From assembly GCF_014874095.1 (NCBI RefSeq), contig NZ_JADBEB010000001.1:3596001-3660000 (forward strand): 64,000 bases of DNA. The letters are read 5' to 3'. Positions 16,607 to 24,299 of the stretch are shown piece after piece (position 1 is the first letter of the stretch; each line of letters begins with the position of its first letter). The notes under the pieces are model-generated. The model made no database searches. It was not told where the DNA came from and was given only the letters and a program-made list of their open reading frames with translations. The stretch comes from Plantactinospora soyae. GTDB taxonomy: Bacteria > Actinomycetota > Actinomycetes > Mycobacteriales > Micromonosporaceae. The position numbers and the translations under genes were made by a program.

Positions 16607-17422
16607 CTAGTGCCGCAGGGTCCTGATCAGCTGCATCGCCTGCGTGGTGATCGGCCGCAGCACGCGGAGCCGGGAGAGGGCGACCAGTCGATCGATGAGT
16701 GGCACGGCCCCGTTGATCAGCAGGCGGGTCTTCGCCTGCTCCGGCGAGCGGTCGTGCACCCAGTAGAGGATCACCCCGAGGTACGCCAGCCACAGCAGTT
16801 CCGGCAGGTCGGGACGGAGTTCCGGGTCGACCTTCGCCCGCGAGCCGTCCAGCACCTCGCGGAACAGTGCGATCGCGTCGGACCGGGCCTGCGACGACTG
16901 CGCCGAGAACGGGCTGAGCGGCGACGTCGGTTCGGCGGCGGTCTTGAAGAAGGTGGCGGCGAAGGCGTGCGACGGGGTGAGGACGTCGATCCCCGCGTGC
17001 AGCACCGCGCGCAGCCGCGCGGCGAAGTCGGTCTCCATCGCGAGCGGGGTGGCCGCCGCGGCCAGGTGTTCGGCGTGGGTACGTCGATAGAACTCCTGGA
17101 TCAGGTGCTCCTTCGACTCGAAGTAGTAGTAGGCGTTGCCCACCGCCACCCCGGCCTCCTTGGCGATGGCCCGCATCGTGGTCTGGGCGTACCCGCGTTC
17201 GCGGAACAGCCGCAGCGCGGTCTCCAGGATCAGTTGCCGGGTCTGCTCGCCGCGTGCCCTGGTCGGCTCGGCCCCACCGGTGGCCGATTCCGACTCACGG
17301 CCGCCGCCGACCGCGCGGCCGGTGCCAGCACGGTCCACGGCCCGGCTGGCACCGGTGGTCGAGCCGGCCGCTGCGCCCGTCGGTTCACCCGCAGCGGTCG
17401 TCGGCGCAGTCTGGTCGCTCAT
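16607..17422 (-). CDS. TetR family transcriptional regulator
   Basis: 271 residues, longer than usual because of a roughly 55-residue Ala/Gly/Thr-rich N-terminal extension. The HTH is clear: TRQLILETALRLFRERGYAQ, then TTMRAIAKEAGVAVGNAYYYF and ESKEHLIQEFYRR (about residues 60-110). The remaining 150 residues form the ligand domain, with hydrophobic WLAYLGVILYWVHDRS. Last gene of an operon with the membrane protein and DUF393 gene; its start lies inside the DUF393 gene (38-base overlap). The two TTGAAC..GTTCAA palindromes at the head of the operon are its probable autoregulatory sites. Confidence 0.9.
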   Translation of the reverse strand: MSDQTAPTTAAGEPTGAAAGSTTGASRAVDRAGTGRAVGGGRESESATGGAEPTRARGEQTRQLILETALRLFRERGYAQTTMRAIAKEAGVAVGNAYYYFESKEHLIQEFYRRTHAEHLAAAATPLAMETDFAARLRAVLHAGIDVLTPSHAFAATFFKTAAEPTSPLSPFSAQSSQARSDAIALFREVLDGSRAKVDPELRPDLPELLWLAYLGVILYWVHDRSPEQAKTRLLINGAVPLIDRLVALSRLRVLRPITTQAMQLIRTLRH

Positions 17423-17834
17423 CCTGGCTACGGTATCCCGGCCCGGTGGTCTGCTCCCGGAGCGCCGCCGCCGCGGCGATCACCCGGCGGGCCACCGGCA
17501 GCAGGTGCGGCCGGGCCAGCCGGTCGGCCATCGCCCGGTACCCGTGCAGCGCCCAGAGGCAGGCCAGCCAGGCGCCGTCGCCGACGTACACCTCGCCGGT
17601 GTCGGCGACGACGGTGATGTCCCGCAGGGTCGCCGCGTGGTCCAGGCCCGGAAACAACTGCCGGGCCGTTGCCGACCCGGCCGGCACGAAACCCAGCGGT
17701 ACGAGTTGTGGGCGCGACTCCAGCCACCGCCGCGCGGTTCGGCACACCGGACAGTGCTGGTCGTACAGCACCGTGAACGAGCCGATCCCACCGGCCCCGT
17801 GCCCGGTGGGATCGGCGGCATCCGGTTCACCCAT
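17385..17834 (-). CDS. DUF393 thiol-disulfide oxidoreductase-like protein
   Basis: 149 residues, thioredoxin-fold DUF393 (DCC) family: FTVLYDQHCPVCRTARRWL gives the characteristic D-x-x-C-P-x-C motif near residue 25, followed by LGFVPAGSATA, ITVVADTGEVYVGDGAWLACLWAL and the C-terminal YRAMADRLARPHLLPVARRV. Probably a disulfide or redox-handling protein. The ATG (17834) overlaps the stop of the upstream membrane-protein gene as ATGA, and the 3' end runs into the TetR gene. Confidence 0.85.
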   Translation of the reverse strand: MGEPDAADPTGHGAGGIGSFTVLYDQHCPVCRTARRWLESRPQLVPLGFVPAGSATARQLFPGLDHAATLRDITVVADTGEVYVGDGAWLACLWALHGYRAMADRLARPHLLPVARRVIAAAAALREQTTGPGYRSQDERPDCADDRCG

Positions 17835-18379
17835 CACGGAAGGGTGGGCAGCCCGGTGGGTCCGGGCGGTGCCGTCGGCGGCTGGTTGCCGGGGCCCGGT
17901 GCCGGCCGCCCGCCACCCGGGGCCATCGCCGGGTACCCGGTCGGACCCATCGCCGGCTGCCCGCCCATGGCGGCCCGGGCCGGTGGGACCATCGGCAGCC
18001 GACCGGCGGGCGGCAGCGGGGGGTGGCCGGCGTACTGGCGTTGCCGTCCGCGTCGGTAGCGGTTCAGCGCGAAGACGTTGAAGAAGTGCAGCGCCCCGAG
18101 TACGAGCAGCACCAGACCGATCTTCTTGGAGAGTTCCTCCATGGCCTGGCTGACCGTGTGCACCCCGCCGCTGTGCTTCATCGCGACCGACACGTAGCCG
18201 AGGTTGAGCAGGTAGAAGCCGACCACCAGCAGGCTGTTGACGGCGCGGGAGAGCCGGTTGTCCTCGAAGACCTCCTCGAGGAAGACCAGGCCGTTGCGGG
18301 AGAGCGTGCTGGCCACCCAGATGGTGAGTCCGATGCTGATGACCAGGTAGATGAGGTACATCCACACTTTGATGTCCAC
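17834..18379 (-). CDS. Small integral membrane protein with Pro-rich tail
   Basis: 181 residues. About three hydrophobic segments: YLIYLVISIGLTIWVAS (near 8-26), LLVVGFYLLNLGYVSVA (near 50-67) and IGLVLLVLGALHFFNVFAL (near 87-105). A basic RYRRGRQRQY patch and an 80-residue Pro/Gly/Ala-rich cytosolic or extracellular tail follow. I do not recognise a named family. First gene of the operon with DUF393 and TetR. It would be the gene most directly controlled by the two operators upstream. Confidence 0.75.
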   Translation of the reverse strand: MDIKVWMYLIYLVISIGLTIWVASTLSRNGLVFLEEVFEDNRLSRAVNSLLVVGFYLLNLGYVSVAMKHSGGVHTVSQAMEELSKKIGLVLLVLGALHFFNVFALNRYRRGRQRQYAGHPPLPPAGRLPMVPPARAAMGGQPAMGPTGYPAMAPGGGRPAPGPGNQPPTAPPGPTGLPTLP

Positions 18380-18394
18380 CGCTCACGTCCTTTC

Positions 18395-18408
18395 TGAACG
18401 TGTTCAAG
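18395..18408 (-). promoter_or_regulatory. TetR-type operator O2
   Basis: TGAACGTGTTCAAG, containing the palindrome TGAAC-GT-GTTCA, 16 bases upstream of the start codon of the membrane-protein gene and downstream of the promoter. Same motif as at 18438-18451. Confidence 0.7.
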
Positions 18409-18422
18409 TTGCGGTCGAACTG

Positions 18423-18451
18423 AGCGTAGGACAGACCTTGAACGTGTTCAA
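18423..18451 (-). promoter_or_regulatory. Promoter of the membrane protein/DUF393/TetR operon with operator O1
   Basis: Minus strand: -35 TTGAAC (18451-18446), 17-base spacer, -10 TACGCT (18428-18423). The -35 box is itself half of the palindrome TTGAACGTGTTCAA (18438-18451), so binding there would block RNA polymerase. Two copies 43 bases apart suggest cooperative repression by the operon's own TetR protein. Confidence 0.7.
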
Positions 18452-18536
18452 GAGACGTCGGTCACGCCGTTACCACATAGGACGGTCACACTGGTTCGGT
18501 CCGGATCACGCCCGGCTCGGCGGCGGAACCCGTGGC

Positions 18537-19988
18537 TCAGGCGGTCAGGCCGAGGAGTTCGGCGGCGGCCCGGCCGTTGGCGTGGCTGGCGCCGTACGTC
18601 GTCACGAAGGCCCGTACGCCGATCGGGCGCCAGCGCGACGGCCAGCCCATCTCGACCACGGTCACCGGATGGCTGCCGGCCAGGCTCTCGACCAGTTCGG
18701 GTCCGCCGGGCAACCGGTGCAGGTGCCGCCCGACCAGCACGATCGGTCGCCCGGCGGCGCGCGAGCGCAGTGTCTCGGCATCGGTCTCGGCGGCCACGAC
18801 CCGGAGCTGTTCGGCGCCGCCCAGGTGCGGTCCGAGTCCCCACGGCACCCGTCCCTCGGCGATGGTCGAGGCGGCGAAGAGCTGCACCACGAGCGGGGCG
18901 TCGAGTCCGGTGAGGATTCCCTCGACCTGGACCGCGCGCCGCGCGGCGGCGTACCCGAGGTCGGTGCCGGTCGCCCGGACCGGCGCGGCGGCCCGGGTCC
19001 AGGCGGCGAGTGCGGCGGTCCGTTCGGCGGCCTGCTCGACCCGGGACAGGTCGAGGCGGCCGTCGCGGAGCGCGGCGATGATCTCGGCGACGACGGTCTC
19101 GACCAGTTCGGCGTCGACCTGGGCGCCGATGCAGAGCAGGTCGGCGCCGCCGGCCAGGGCCCGGACGGCGGCCGGGCCGATCCCACCGGCGGCGTCGGCG
19201 GCGCCCTTCATCTCCAGCGCGTCGGTCAGCACGACGCCGGTGAAGCCGTATTCGCCGCGCAGCAGGTCGACCAGGACGGCGCGGCTGAAGGTGGCGGGAG
19301 CCTCGCCGGTGAGCGCGGGTACCCGGATGTGCGCGGTCATGATCGCCTTGGCGCCCGCCGCGATCGCCGCCGCGAAGGGCGGCAGGTCGCGGTCCCGCAG
19401 CACCGACAGGGGTACGTCCACAGTGGGCAGTTCGAGGTGCGAGTCGGCGACGGTGGCGCCGTGTCCGGGAAAGTGCTTGGCACACGCGGCCACCCCGGCC
19501 GCCTGTAGCCCCTCGACGGCGGCCCCGGCGTGCGCGGCGACCCGGAGCGGGTCGGCGCCGAACGCCCGGGTGCCGATGATCGGGTTGTCGTCGGCGGTGT
19601 TGACGTCGACGGTGGGCGCGAGGTTGACGTTGACGCCGACCGCCGCGAGTTCGTTGCCGATCGCGTGGTACACCCGCCGGGTCAGCGCGAGATCGTGCAC
19701 CGCGCCGAGGGCGGCGTTGCCGGGGTACGGGCTGCCGGTGGCGTGCGCCAGCCGGGTGACGTCGCCGCCCTCCTCGTCGATCGCGACGAGGACGTCCGGT
19801 CGGGCTTCACGGAGCGCGGCGGTGGCGGCGGCGATCTGGTCCGGATGGTCGACGTTCCGGCCGAACAGGGTGTGTCCGGCCAGCCCTTCGGCGGTCAGCT
19901 CGCGCGCCCAGTCCGGTGGCGTGGTGCCCGGAAACGCGGCCAGCATCGTGCCCAGCACCAGCCGGCGAAGTCCTGAATCGGTCGGCAC
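18537..19988 (-). CDS. GH3 family beta-N-acetylhexosaminidase (NagZ-like)
   Basis: 483 residues from GTG 19988, which follows GAAGGGGGAAAC. The GH3 N-terminal barrel carries LVAIDEEGGDVTRL, the APTVDVNTADDNPIIGTRAFG substrate loop (read in parts), the conserved AKHFPGHG...DSH catalytic loop (His acting as general acid/base) and the nucleophile Asp in VVLTDALEMKGA. After it comes a roughly 150-residue C-terminal domain. No signal peptide is visible. These enzymes release terminal GlcNAc from peptidoglycan fragments or chitooligosaccharides. Divergent from the ROK regulator, with a palindromic operator between; co-regulation is likely. Confidence 0.88.
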   Translation of the reverse strand: MPTDSGLRRLVLGTMLAAFPGTTPPDWARELTAEGLAGHTLFGRNVDHPDQIAAATAALREARPDVLVAIDEEGGDVTRLAHATGSPYPGNAALGAVHDLALTRRVYHAIGNELAAVGVNVNLAPTVDVNTADDNPIIGTRAFGADPLRVAAHAGAAVEGLQAAGVAACAKHFPGHGATVADSHLELPTVDVPLSVLRDRDLPPFAAAIAAGAKAIMTAHIRVPALTGEAPATFSRAVLVDLLRGEYGFTGVVLTDALEMKGAADAAGGIGPAAVRALAGGADLLCIGAQVDAELVETVVAEIIAALRDGRLDLSRVEQAAERTAALAAWTRAAAPVRATGTDLGYAAARRAVQVEGILTGLDAPLVVQLFAASTIAEGRVPWGLGPHLGGAEQLRVVAAETDAETLRSRAAGRPIVLVGRHLHRLPGGPELVESLAGSHPVTVVEMGWPSRWRPIGVRAFVTTYGASHANGRAAAELLGLTA

Positions 19989-20131
19989 GTTTCCCCCTTC
20001 GGCGCTTTCCCCGGTCCGAGTGTCGCATCGACGTGGACCGTCTCGCGGCCAAGCGATACCGAATCGGCTTAGCACTGCGGACTCGCCGGCCCATTACGCT
20101 ACGGCTACTCCTCTGAAGGTTAGCCTAGCTA

Positions 20132-20148
20132 TTAAGAAAGTTTCTTAA
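20132..20148. promoter_or_regulatory. ROK-type operator between the GH3 and ROK genes
   Basis: TTAAGAAAGTTTCTTAA, a perfect 8+1+8 palindrome in an AT-rich island, ending 14 bases before the ROK start codon. It is close in form to A/T-flanked GAAA-n-TTTC operators of ROK repressors, so autoregulation and control of the divergent GH3 gene are inferred. Confidence 0.7.
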
Positions 20149-20162
20149 ACAAGGGATACTGC

Positions 20163-21338
20163 ATGGCCAGCACCCGGCTCCCCGGTACACCCCGCCTGCT
20201 CCGCGCACTCAACGACCGGGCGGCGCTGGAGCTGCTGCTCGCGCGCGGGCCACTCACCCGCGCGCAGTTGGGTGAGTTGACCGGGCTGTCCAAGGTCACC
20301 GCGTCCCAACTGGTGGAACGGCTGGAAGAGCGCGGTCTGGTGACCCGGGTCGGCGAGCAGGCCGGCGGACGCGGCCCCAACGCACAGCTCTATGCCGTCC
20401 GCCCGGGAACCGCGCACGTGGTCGGCGTCGACGTCGGACCGGACCGGGTGGTGGCGGCCTGTGCCGACATCACCGGCGAGGTGATCGGGCGGGTGGAGCA
20501 GTCCACCCGGGACACCGACGACCCGGTGGGCGTCGTGCACAACGCGGTGGTACGGGCGGCGAGCGAGGCGCAGGCCCACCTGACCACCGTACGACGGGTG
20601 GTGCTCGGCACGCCCGGCCTGGTCGATCCGGCCACCGGGGACATCACCTTCGCGTTCAACCTGCCGCGCTGGCACCGGGGTCTGTTGGCCGCCCTGCGCG
20701 AGGACCTGCACACGCCGGTGGTCTTCGAGAACGACGTCAACCTGGCCGCGGTCGCCGAGGCGGAGTCCGGTGCGGCCCGTGGAGTGGACGACTTCGTACT
20801 GGTCTGGCTGGGGGTCGGCATCGGTCTGGCCATCGTGCTGAACGGCCGCCTGCACCACGGCAGCACCGGCGCGGCCGGCGAGATCGGCTATCTGCCGGTG
20901 CCCGGGGCTCCCATTCCACGGGACGCCTCCCGGCGGGCGAAGCCGGCGTTCGGACAGTTGGCCGGCTCCGACGCGGTCCGCGCGGTGGCCCGGGAGCACG
21001 GCTTCCGGTCCGCCTCGGCGGCGGACGCGATCCGGGCCGCGATCGGGGCGGGTACGGCCGGCGGGCCGGTGCTCGACGAGGTCGCCCGGCGGCTCGCGCT
21101 CGGGGTGGCGAGCAGTTGCGTGGTGTTGGACCCGCCGCTGGTGGTGCTGGCCGGCGAGGTCGGCCAGGCCGGCGGTACCGCGCTGGCCGAACGGGTGCAG
21201 CACGAGGTCGCCGCCATCACGCTCGTCACCCCCCGGGTGGTGCCCACCGAGTTGACCGAGGAGCCGGTGCTGCGCGGCGCCCTCCGGGTCGCCCTGGACG
21301 CGGTCCGGGACGAGGTGTTCGGCTCGACGCTGGGCTGA
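20163..21338 (+). CDS. ROK family transcriptional regulator
   Basis: 391 residues. N-terminal winged helix (about 10-75: LLRALNDRAALELLLARGPL, AQLGELTGLSKVTASQLVERL). A ROK domain follows (about 80-380) with the ATP-site signatures VVGVDVGPDRV, LGTPGLVDPATG, VVFENDVNLAAVAEAESG and WLGVGIGLAIVLNGRLHHG followed by GAAGEIGYLPV. The cysteine cluster CxCGxxGC that binds zinc in most ROK proteins is absent: the segment after GEIGYLPV carries no Cys. The DNA-binding part is intact, so it is most likely a regulator rather than a sugar kinase. A ribosome binding site AAGGGA precedes the ATG. Confidence 0.9.
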   Translation: MASTRLPGTPRLLRALNDRAALELLLARGPLTRAQLGELTGLSKVTASQLVERLEERGLVTRVGEQAGGRGPNAQLYAVRPGTAHVVGVDVGPDRVVAACADITGEVIGRVEQSTRDTDDPVGVVHNAVVRAASEAQAHLTTVRRVVLGTPGLVDPATGDITFAFNLPRWHRGLLAALREDLHTPVVFENDVNLAAVAEAESGAARGVDDFVLVWLGVGIGLAIVLNGRLHHGSTGAAGEIGYLPVPGAPIPRDASRRAKPAFGQLAGSDAVRAVAREHGFRSASAADAIRAAIGAGTAGGPVLDEVARRLALGVASSCVVLDPPLVVLAGEVGQAGGTALAERVQHEVAAITLVTPRVVPTELTEEPVLRGALRVALDAVRDEVFGSTLG

Positions 21339-21635
21339 TCCGACAGCCGACCGCCGGGTTCCGCCGGTCGCCCGCCGCGCTGCTCCGGCGGCGATCCGCC
21401 GTGCCGTTCCGCTGGTCGCCCGTCGGCCTGATGCGGCATTGGGCTGTCCGGCGCGGCCGGGCTCCGGCGCGGTACACGATGGCTCGCACGGTGGCTTCCG
21501 TCGGCCGGTCATGTAGATATCTTTCATTAACCTTCAGTTCAATGGAAGGTCTCGACATAGACGAAGTTGAGGCTATACGGTACGGCCACCCGGCGTCCCC
21601 CATCCGGGACGTCCACCCTCTGGGGAGGAGTGACG
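21339..21635. other. Intergenic region upstream of the amidase gene
   Basis: About 300 bases. The left two thirds are GC-rich and unremarkable. The right end is AT-rich (21510-21580), with an inverted repeat ACCTTC...GAAGGT (21529-21550) and a possible promoter TCGACA (21552-21557), 16 bases, TATACG (21574-21579). A strong ribosome binding site GGGGAGGAG (21622-21630) lies before the GTG at 21636. Confidence 0.4.
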
Positions 21636-23243
21636 GTGACCGTTCGGAACCCCCAACCGCGCCCGCGCCACCTGCTCGGCGCCACCCTGATCGTGTCCCT
21701 CGCCATCGGCCTGCCCGGCCAACCCGCACTGGCCGGGCAATTCAACTCCGTCGACCTGTCGGCCGGCGCCAATGCCGTGACCGGTGCGTCCGCCGAGGCC
21801 GGGGCGCTCGCCCGGGCCTTCGACACGGCGGCGGCCAGGTACGGCGTACCACGTGACCTGCTCGTCGCGCTCGGCTACTCGGAGACGCGTCTCGACGGCC
21901 ACGCCGGGGCGCCGAGCGCGTCCGCCGGCTACGGCGTCATGCACCTGACCAGCAATCCGAAGCAGCGCACCCTGGACGAGGCCGCCGCGCTGACCGGCCT
22001 GCACCGGGACACGCTGCGTACCGACTCCGTCGCCAACGTCACCGGCGCCGCCGCCGTGCTGCGGTCGTACGCCGACGCGGCCGGGCTCACCGCCGCGCAG
22101 CGGGGCGACATCAACCACTGGTACGGGCCGGTGATCCGGTACGGCGGAGCCAGTACCCCGGCCGTCGCCCGGCTCTACGCCGACACCGTCTACGAGATGC
22201 TCGGCACCGGCATCAACGCCGGTACGGCGGACGGGCCGGTCCAGGTCGCGCCCCGCAAGGTCGCCCCGGACCGGGGTGCCCTGGCCGGCGTCGCCCCGCT
22301 CGGCAGCTCCGGCGGGGTCGGCATCATGAGCACCGACTACGGTCCGGCCGCCTGGGCACCGGCGCACTCGGCCAACTACACGGTGTCCAGCCGCGAGTCG
22401 TCGTACCCGATCAACTACGTGGTCATCCACGTGACCCAGGGGTCGTACGCCGGCACGGTCAGCTGGTTCCAGAACCCGGCCTCCGGGGTCAGCGCCCACT
22501 ACACGGTCCGCTCCTCGGACGGTGCGGTGACCCAGTCGGTCCGGGAGAAGGACATCGGCCACCACGCCGGCAACTGGACCTACAACACCCAGTCGATCGG
22601 CATCGAGCACGAGGGCTACGTCACCCAGCCGTCCTGGTTCACCGACGCGATGTACCGGTCCTCGGCGGCGCTGACCCGGCACCTCACCACGCGGTACGGC
22701 ATCCCCCGGGACCGGTCCCGGATCATCGGGCACAACCAGGTGCCCGGTGCGACCCACACCGACCCGGGACAGCACTGGAACTGGACCTACTACATGCAGT
22801 TGGTCACCGGTGGTACGACCCCGCCGCCCACCGGCTGGACGACCACCGTGGACAACAGCACGTCGGGCCGGTTCACCGCGAGTGCGAGCTGGGGCACCTC
22901 GACGTACTCGTCGCAGAAGAACGGGGTCGACTACCGGTACGCGAGCACGGTGGAGTCGAGCGACCCCGCCTGGTACAAGGTGAACATCCCGGAGACCGCC
23001 AGCTACCGGGTGGAGGCGTGGTACCCGGACGATCCGGGTTACAACAGCTCCGCGCCGTACATCATCGTCACGCCGAGCGGTAACCAGACGGTCTACGTCG
23101 ACCAACGCTCCGGCGGTGGCGCGTGGCGCAACCTCGGCACCTTCACCCTCGCCGCCGGTGACGCCAACAAGGTGGGCGTGAGCCGCTGGACCGGCGGCAC
23201 CGGGTTGGTGATCGCGGACGCGATCCGGATCAGCCGCGTCTAA
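21636..23243 (+). CDS. Secreted modular N-acetylmuramoyl-L-alanine amidase
   Basis: 535 residues from GTG 21636 (GGGGAGGAG 5 bases before). Signal peptide about 1-35. A lysozyme-like/SLT-type domain follows (about 55-200: AARYGVPRDLLVALGYSETRL, then AGYGVMHLTSN and INHWYGPVIRYGG). Next is an Amidase_2 zinc domain (about 250-395: NYVVIHVTQGSYAGTVSWF, SAHYTVRSSDGAVTQSV, IGHHAGNW, SIGIEHEGYV, IIGHNQVPGATHTDPGQHWNW). A C-terminal golvesin-like beta domain ends the protein (about 410-535: WTTTVDNSTSGRF to GLVIADAIRISRV). It cleaves the bond between MurNAc and L-Ala in cell walls. A hairpin terminator lies directly downstream. Confidence 0.92.
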   Translation: MTVRNPQPRPRHLLGATLIVSLAIGLPGQPALAGQFNSVDLSAGANAVTGASAEAGALARAFDTAAARYGVPRDLLVALGYSETRLDGHAGAPSASAGYGVMHLTSNPKQRTLDEAAALTGLHRDTLRTDSVANVTGAAAVLRSYADAAGLTAAQRGDINHWYGPVIRYGGASTPAVARLYADTVYEMLGTGINAGTADGPVQVAPRKVAPDRGALAGVAPLGSSGGVGIMSTDYGPAAWAPAHSANYTVSSRESSYPINYVVIHVTQGSYAGTVSWFQNPASGVSAHYTVRSSDGAVTQSVREKDIGHHAGNWTYNTQSIGIEHEGYVTQPSWFTDAMYRSSAALTRHLTTRYGIPRDRSRIIGHNQVPGATHTDPGQHWNWTYYMQLVTGGTTPPPTGWTTTVDNSTSGRFTASASWGTSTYSSQKNGVDYRYASTVESSDPAWYKVNIPETASYRVEAWYPDDPGYNSSAPYIIVTPSGNQTVYVDQRSGGGAWRNLGTFTLAAGDANKVGVSRWTGGTGLVIADAIRISRV

Positions 23244-23249
23244 CCTGCA

Positions 23250-23297
23250 AGGAAGGGCCCCTTCTTATCGTTTTTTGTATAAGAAGGGGCCCTTCCT
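23250..23297. terminator. 19-bp-stem hairpin, copy 1 of a repeat family
   Basis: AGGAAGGGCCCCTTCTTAT (23250-23268) and its exact complement (23279-23297) with the loop CGTTTTTTGT. The T-run in the loop and the location between convergent amidase and ABC permease genes fit a bidirectional terminator. Nearly the same sequence recurs at 33750-33799. Confidence 0.8.
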
Positions 23298-23303
23298 AAC
23301 ACC

Positions 23304-24299
23304 TCAGGCGAGGTCGCGACGGCGGAAGGTGGTGAAGGCGGCCCCGACCGTGACCACCACCAGGGCGAGCAGCACGGCCAGTCCGGCGGGCCAGAGGATC
23401 GTGTACGACGGGTCGCAGGATCCCGTCATGGTCCGCCCGCTACAGGCGTCGAAGGAGTACAGCTCGATGTCGCCGCCGACCCAGGCGACGACGTAGCTGA
23501 TCAGCATCAACTGGTCCGGCCGGGCCACGTCGAGGATGCCCATCACGATCCGGCCGCCCGCCTCCCAGACCACGCCGTACGCGGCGGCCACCCCGAGCGC
23601 CGCCGAGGTGTGCCGGCCGAGGGTGGCCACGGCGAAGCCCAGCGCGGTCACCATCAGCACCAGCAGCACTCCGCGGACGACGGTCATCGACAGATCGGTC
23701 CAGAACGTGGCGGTCGGCGAACCGGGCATCCCCCGGAACTCCGCGATCAGCCGGAAGGCGCCGATGTAGACCACCGAGGCGACTACCGACACCGCCAGTA
23801 CGCCGGCCAGCAGGGTGCCCAGCTTCGTGCCGAGTACGACCATCCGCTGGGGCCGCCACAGCAGCAGGTTCGTCATCCCGCCGGAGGTCAGGTCCGCGCC
23901 GATGTAGGACGCCCCGACCAGGAAGCCGAACAGGCAGAGGAAGGCGACGAGGAAGTAGGCCAGCTCCAGGATCTGGCGGTCGAAGACGAAGACCCCGGCG
24001 AGGTAGTCCGAGGCGTCGATCCGGTCCGGGTTGAGATTCTCGCAGTCGCCCTGGTAGCGGGAGCCGGTCCCGGGGCCGAGCGGCTGCTCGACGCGACAGT
24101 TGGCGTAGTGCACCCGGACCTCCGCCCGCTGCTCCTGCGCCCAGGTCTCGGCCCGTTGCAGCTCGGCGGGGCCGGGCTCGTGCGAGCCGGCCAGCGTGGT
24201 GGCGATCGTGATGCCGAACGCGGTGACCAGCAGCACCAGCATCAGTTGTACGAAACGACGGGCGGCCAGCCGACCGATCTCGGCCCGTACCAGGTTCAC
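23304..24299 (-). CDS. ABC transporter permease (ABC-2/DrrB-like type)
   Basis: 331 residues with about six membrane segments: VQLMLVLLVTAFGITIATTLAG near the N-terminus, then LAYFLVAFLCLFGFLVGASYIG, LGTLLAGVLAVSVVASVVYI, VVRGVLLVLMVTALGFAVATL, GVAAAYGVVWEAGG and the final LAVLLALVVVTVGAAF. A roughly 75-residue extracytoplasmic loop with Cys residues (NCRVEQPLGPG...GDCENL) lies between TM1 and TM2, as in bacitracin/antibiotic-type ABC-2 permeases. Start overlaps the stop of the ATPase gene (ATGA). The pair probably exports a lipid or peptide-type compound; substrate unknown. Confidence 0.85.
   Translation of the reverse strand: MNLVRAEIGRLAARRFVQLMLVLLVTAFGITIATTLAGSHEPGPAELQRAETWAQEQRAEVRVHYANCRVEQPLGPGTGSRYQGDCENLNPDRIDASDYLAGVFVFDRQILELAYFLVAFLCLFGFLVGASYIGADLTSGGMTNLLLWRPQRMVVLGTKLGTLLAGVLAVSVVASVVYIGAFRLIAEFRGMPGSPTATFWTDLSMTVVRGVLLVLMVTALGFAVATLGRHTSAALGVAAAYGVVWEAGGRIVMGILDVARPDQLMLISYVVAWVGGDIELYSFDACSGRTMTGSCDPSYTILWPAGLAVLLALVVVTVGAAFTTFRRRDLA

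Noticed and set aside
20163-21338. Calling the ROK protein a sugar kinase
   Set aside because: It has an N-terminal winged helix and its own operator, so regulator is the better call.
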